Assembly: GCA_002633005.1 (NCBI GenBank)
Contig: NMRA01000231.1
Coordinates: 86,351-150,350 of the forward strand
DNA length: 64,000 nucleotides
Direction of reading: 5' to 3'
From: Phoronis australis
Lineage: Eukaryota; Phoronida; Phoronidae
Part shown: positions 62,601 through 64,000 of the stretch, one piece after another
How the letters are laid out: each line of letters opens with the position of its first letter
Numbering within the stretch: position 1 is the first letter of the stretch
The notes under the pieces: generated by a model
What the model saw: the letters and a program-made list of their open reading frames with translations, nothing else
What the model was told of the DNA's origin: nothing
Database searches by the model: none
Made by a program: the position numbers and the translations under genes

Positions 62601-64000
62601 AGTTTCCAGTATTGGTAGATCAGCCATTTCTTAAGCAAATTTGGACATTTTGGATTTTTGGTGCCAGTTCAGTGCATTAATTCCAATACTAGACACAAAC
62701 TCTGCACAGTGTGGACATGGACTTTCAACCATGTTCATGAATTTTGTAATTCGCGTCAAGCTTGAATTTTCTGTTGTGGAAAACACTGATAAGTAATTGA
62801 AAGTTTCATGTAACTGAAGGTCAAAGGAGTCGATGTTGAAAAACAGCATGCTAACCACTAAAGAATCTATGTTTACCTATTACTTTGTCTTGTAATTAGT
62901 TCCATCCCACAGGAAATTATTTGACTTTTCTACTGACTGTCTAATTCAGAGACAATTCATTATAATGCAAGTTTGTCTTCTTCTAAGACCACAAAACAAT
63001 TATGTCGAGAACTTTAAACTTTTCAAACCAACAAGTCTTATAAAAATATAAACAACAAAGTTGTAATTTTTACCTCAGGTCTGCTGACATCAAAGCTCAC
63101 ATTGTTTGTATGGGATTTCTGAGTACTGTAAAACTCCACTTTACAGAACTAACGATATTACCCAACTAACTAAAGGCAAATATCTGCAATTTCAGTACTT
63201 TAGTATCCTGCATGACTTGTAATGCCGAATTACCAAATAACTCAACTATAAAGTAGCAAGCTATCAGTGAACATAAGCAAGTTTAGTGCAGACATAAATT
63301 TAAATGAACGTAACAGAATTCAAACAAGTGATCAGGTAGTAATGGTAATGACAGGATTGCAATCATACCGGCAAGTGAATTCTGGGCAAAGTTCCGTAGA
63401 TAAATCTCGTGAAGGAAACAGAGTGTTATCACGTGCTTCAATTGCCATACATGACAGTATCTCGCAAAGTCTTGCGCGACCTTGTATTTTAGTGAGGTTT
63501 TCACAACTACGGAATGCAAGCATGCTTTACTTACCAGCAGGAGGTAACGCACAGCTGTTTGGATCATGGCTGCAACTTCAAATTTAAGTTTACAGATTCT
63601 AATCGGGAAGAACCAGTGACCACTAAAGTTCAAACCTTCTTCACACTGTCAGTCAGTTGTGTTGAGTTTCCAGCAGTGAATCTAACAAGTAACACCAGGT
63701 ATGCACATCAGCAAACCCATCAAATACCACTAGAGGTCGGAGGTCAGAAGTGATGCACAATCCTCAAGACTTCAGCCACAGTTGGCGAAGATAGGACCTG
63801 AGACTAGCAGATTCAGTAATCCTGAATCCAAATCAAGAGGTTTCAAGAAGCGGATACCAGAGTTCACCATTTACTGGAGATCAGCTTCCATCACATAGCA
63901 AAGCAGATAAGATAGTCTAGATGTAATCTCGGGACAGTTTCTTATACTAATGGTCAGCTTCACAAAAGACTCAAGAACATGAACAGCCATTCAATCACAC
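59684..64000. other. region upstream of the F-box coding start
   Basis: The first bases above 59683 read as a polypyrimidine acceptor (TTTCAATTTCAG on the minus strand), so this region is probably a 5' untranslated intron plus upstream exon and promoter. I cannot place that exon. A weak B-box-like sequence (GGTTTGAGCTCCG) lies near 60955. No other gene is recognisable up to the window end. Confidence 0.45.

Noticed and set aside
1-64000. CRISPR array, bacterial operon or prophage
   Set aside because: No regularly spaced repeats or prokaryotic gene layout. All recognised genes are intron-containing animal genes.

Overview
The window looks like nuclear DNA of an invertebrate animal, AT-rich, with small exons separated by introns of hundreds to thousands of bases, GT-AG splice sites, many short non-autonomous DNA transposons and frequent TACATGTA-type palindromes. 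Gene content (RRP1/Nop52, neprilysin-like M13 peptidases, an FBXO30/FBXO40-type F-box protein) is metazoan. I suspect a marine deuterostome or lophotrochozoan but cannot name a species. Exon models were assembled by hand from frame, splice sites and family homology, so boundaries may be off by a base or two.

Layout: (1) 329-14127, + strand: a complete RRP1/RRP1B-like nucleolar protein gene, nine exons, 692 codons when one copy of its large exon is used. (2) 14128-16976: spacer with no recognised gene. (3) 16977-35601, - strand: M13 metallopeptidase A, twelve exons found. (4) 39285-51594, - strand: M13 metallopeptidase B, thirteen exons, in tandem head-to-tail with A. (5) 56498-59683, - strand: FBXO30/FBXO40-like gene, two coding exons. 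All four coding regions appear complete. RRP1 and M13-A are convergent, and the three minus-strand genes are co-oriented. No functional link between the neighbours is evident; the only related pair is the M13 duplication.

Two large direct duplications (about 1.87 kb around 9466-13218 and about 0.71 kb around 18217-19630) each meet exactly at a single ambiguous base N (11352 and 18924). This is best explained as two haplotypes of one locus placed end to end by the assembler, not as biology. The first doubles the largest RRP1 exon; the copies differ by substitutions and by a 13-bp micro-inversion with a 20-bp deletion.

The most interesting biology is in the M13 pair. B keeps HExxH and the third zinc-ligand glutamate. 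A keeps HExxH but has arginine where the glutamate should be, so A is a candidate pseudo-enzyme. Both have lost the Asn-Ala substrate-binding motif of neprilysin. The RRP1 protein carries a textbook RVxF protein phosphatase 1 docking motif. The remaining space holds several families of small terminal-inverted-repeat elements, two tRNA-derived SINE heads, a palindromic cluster and one strand-skewed island I could not identify.
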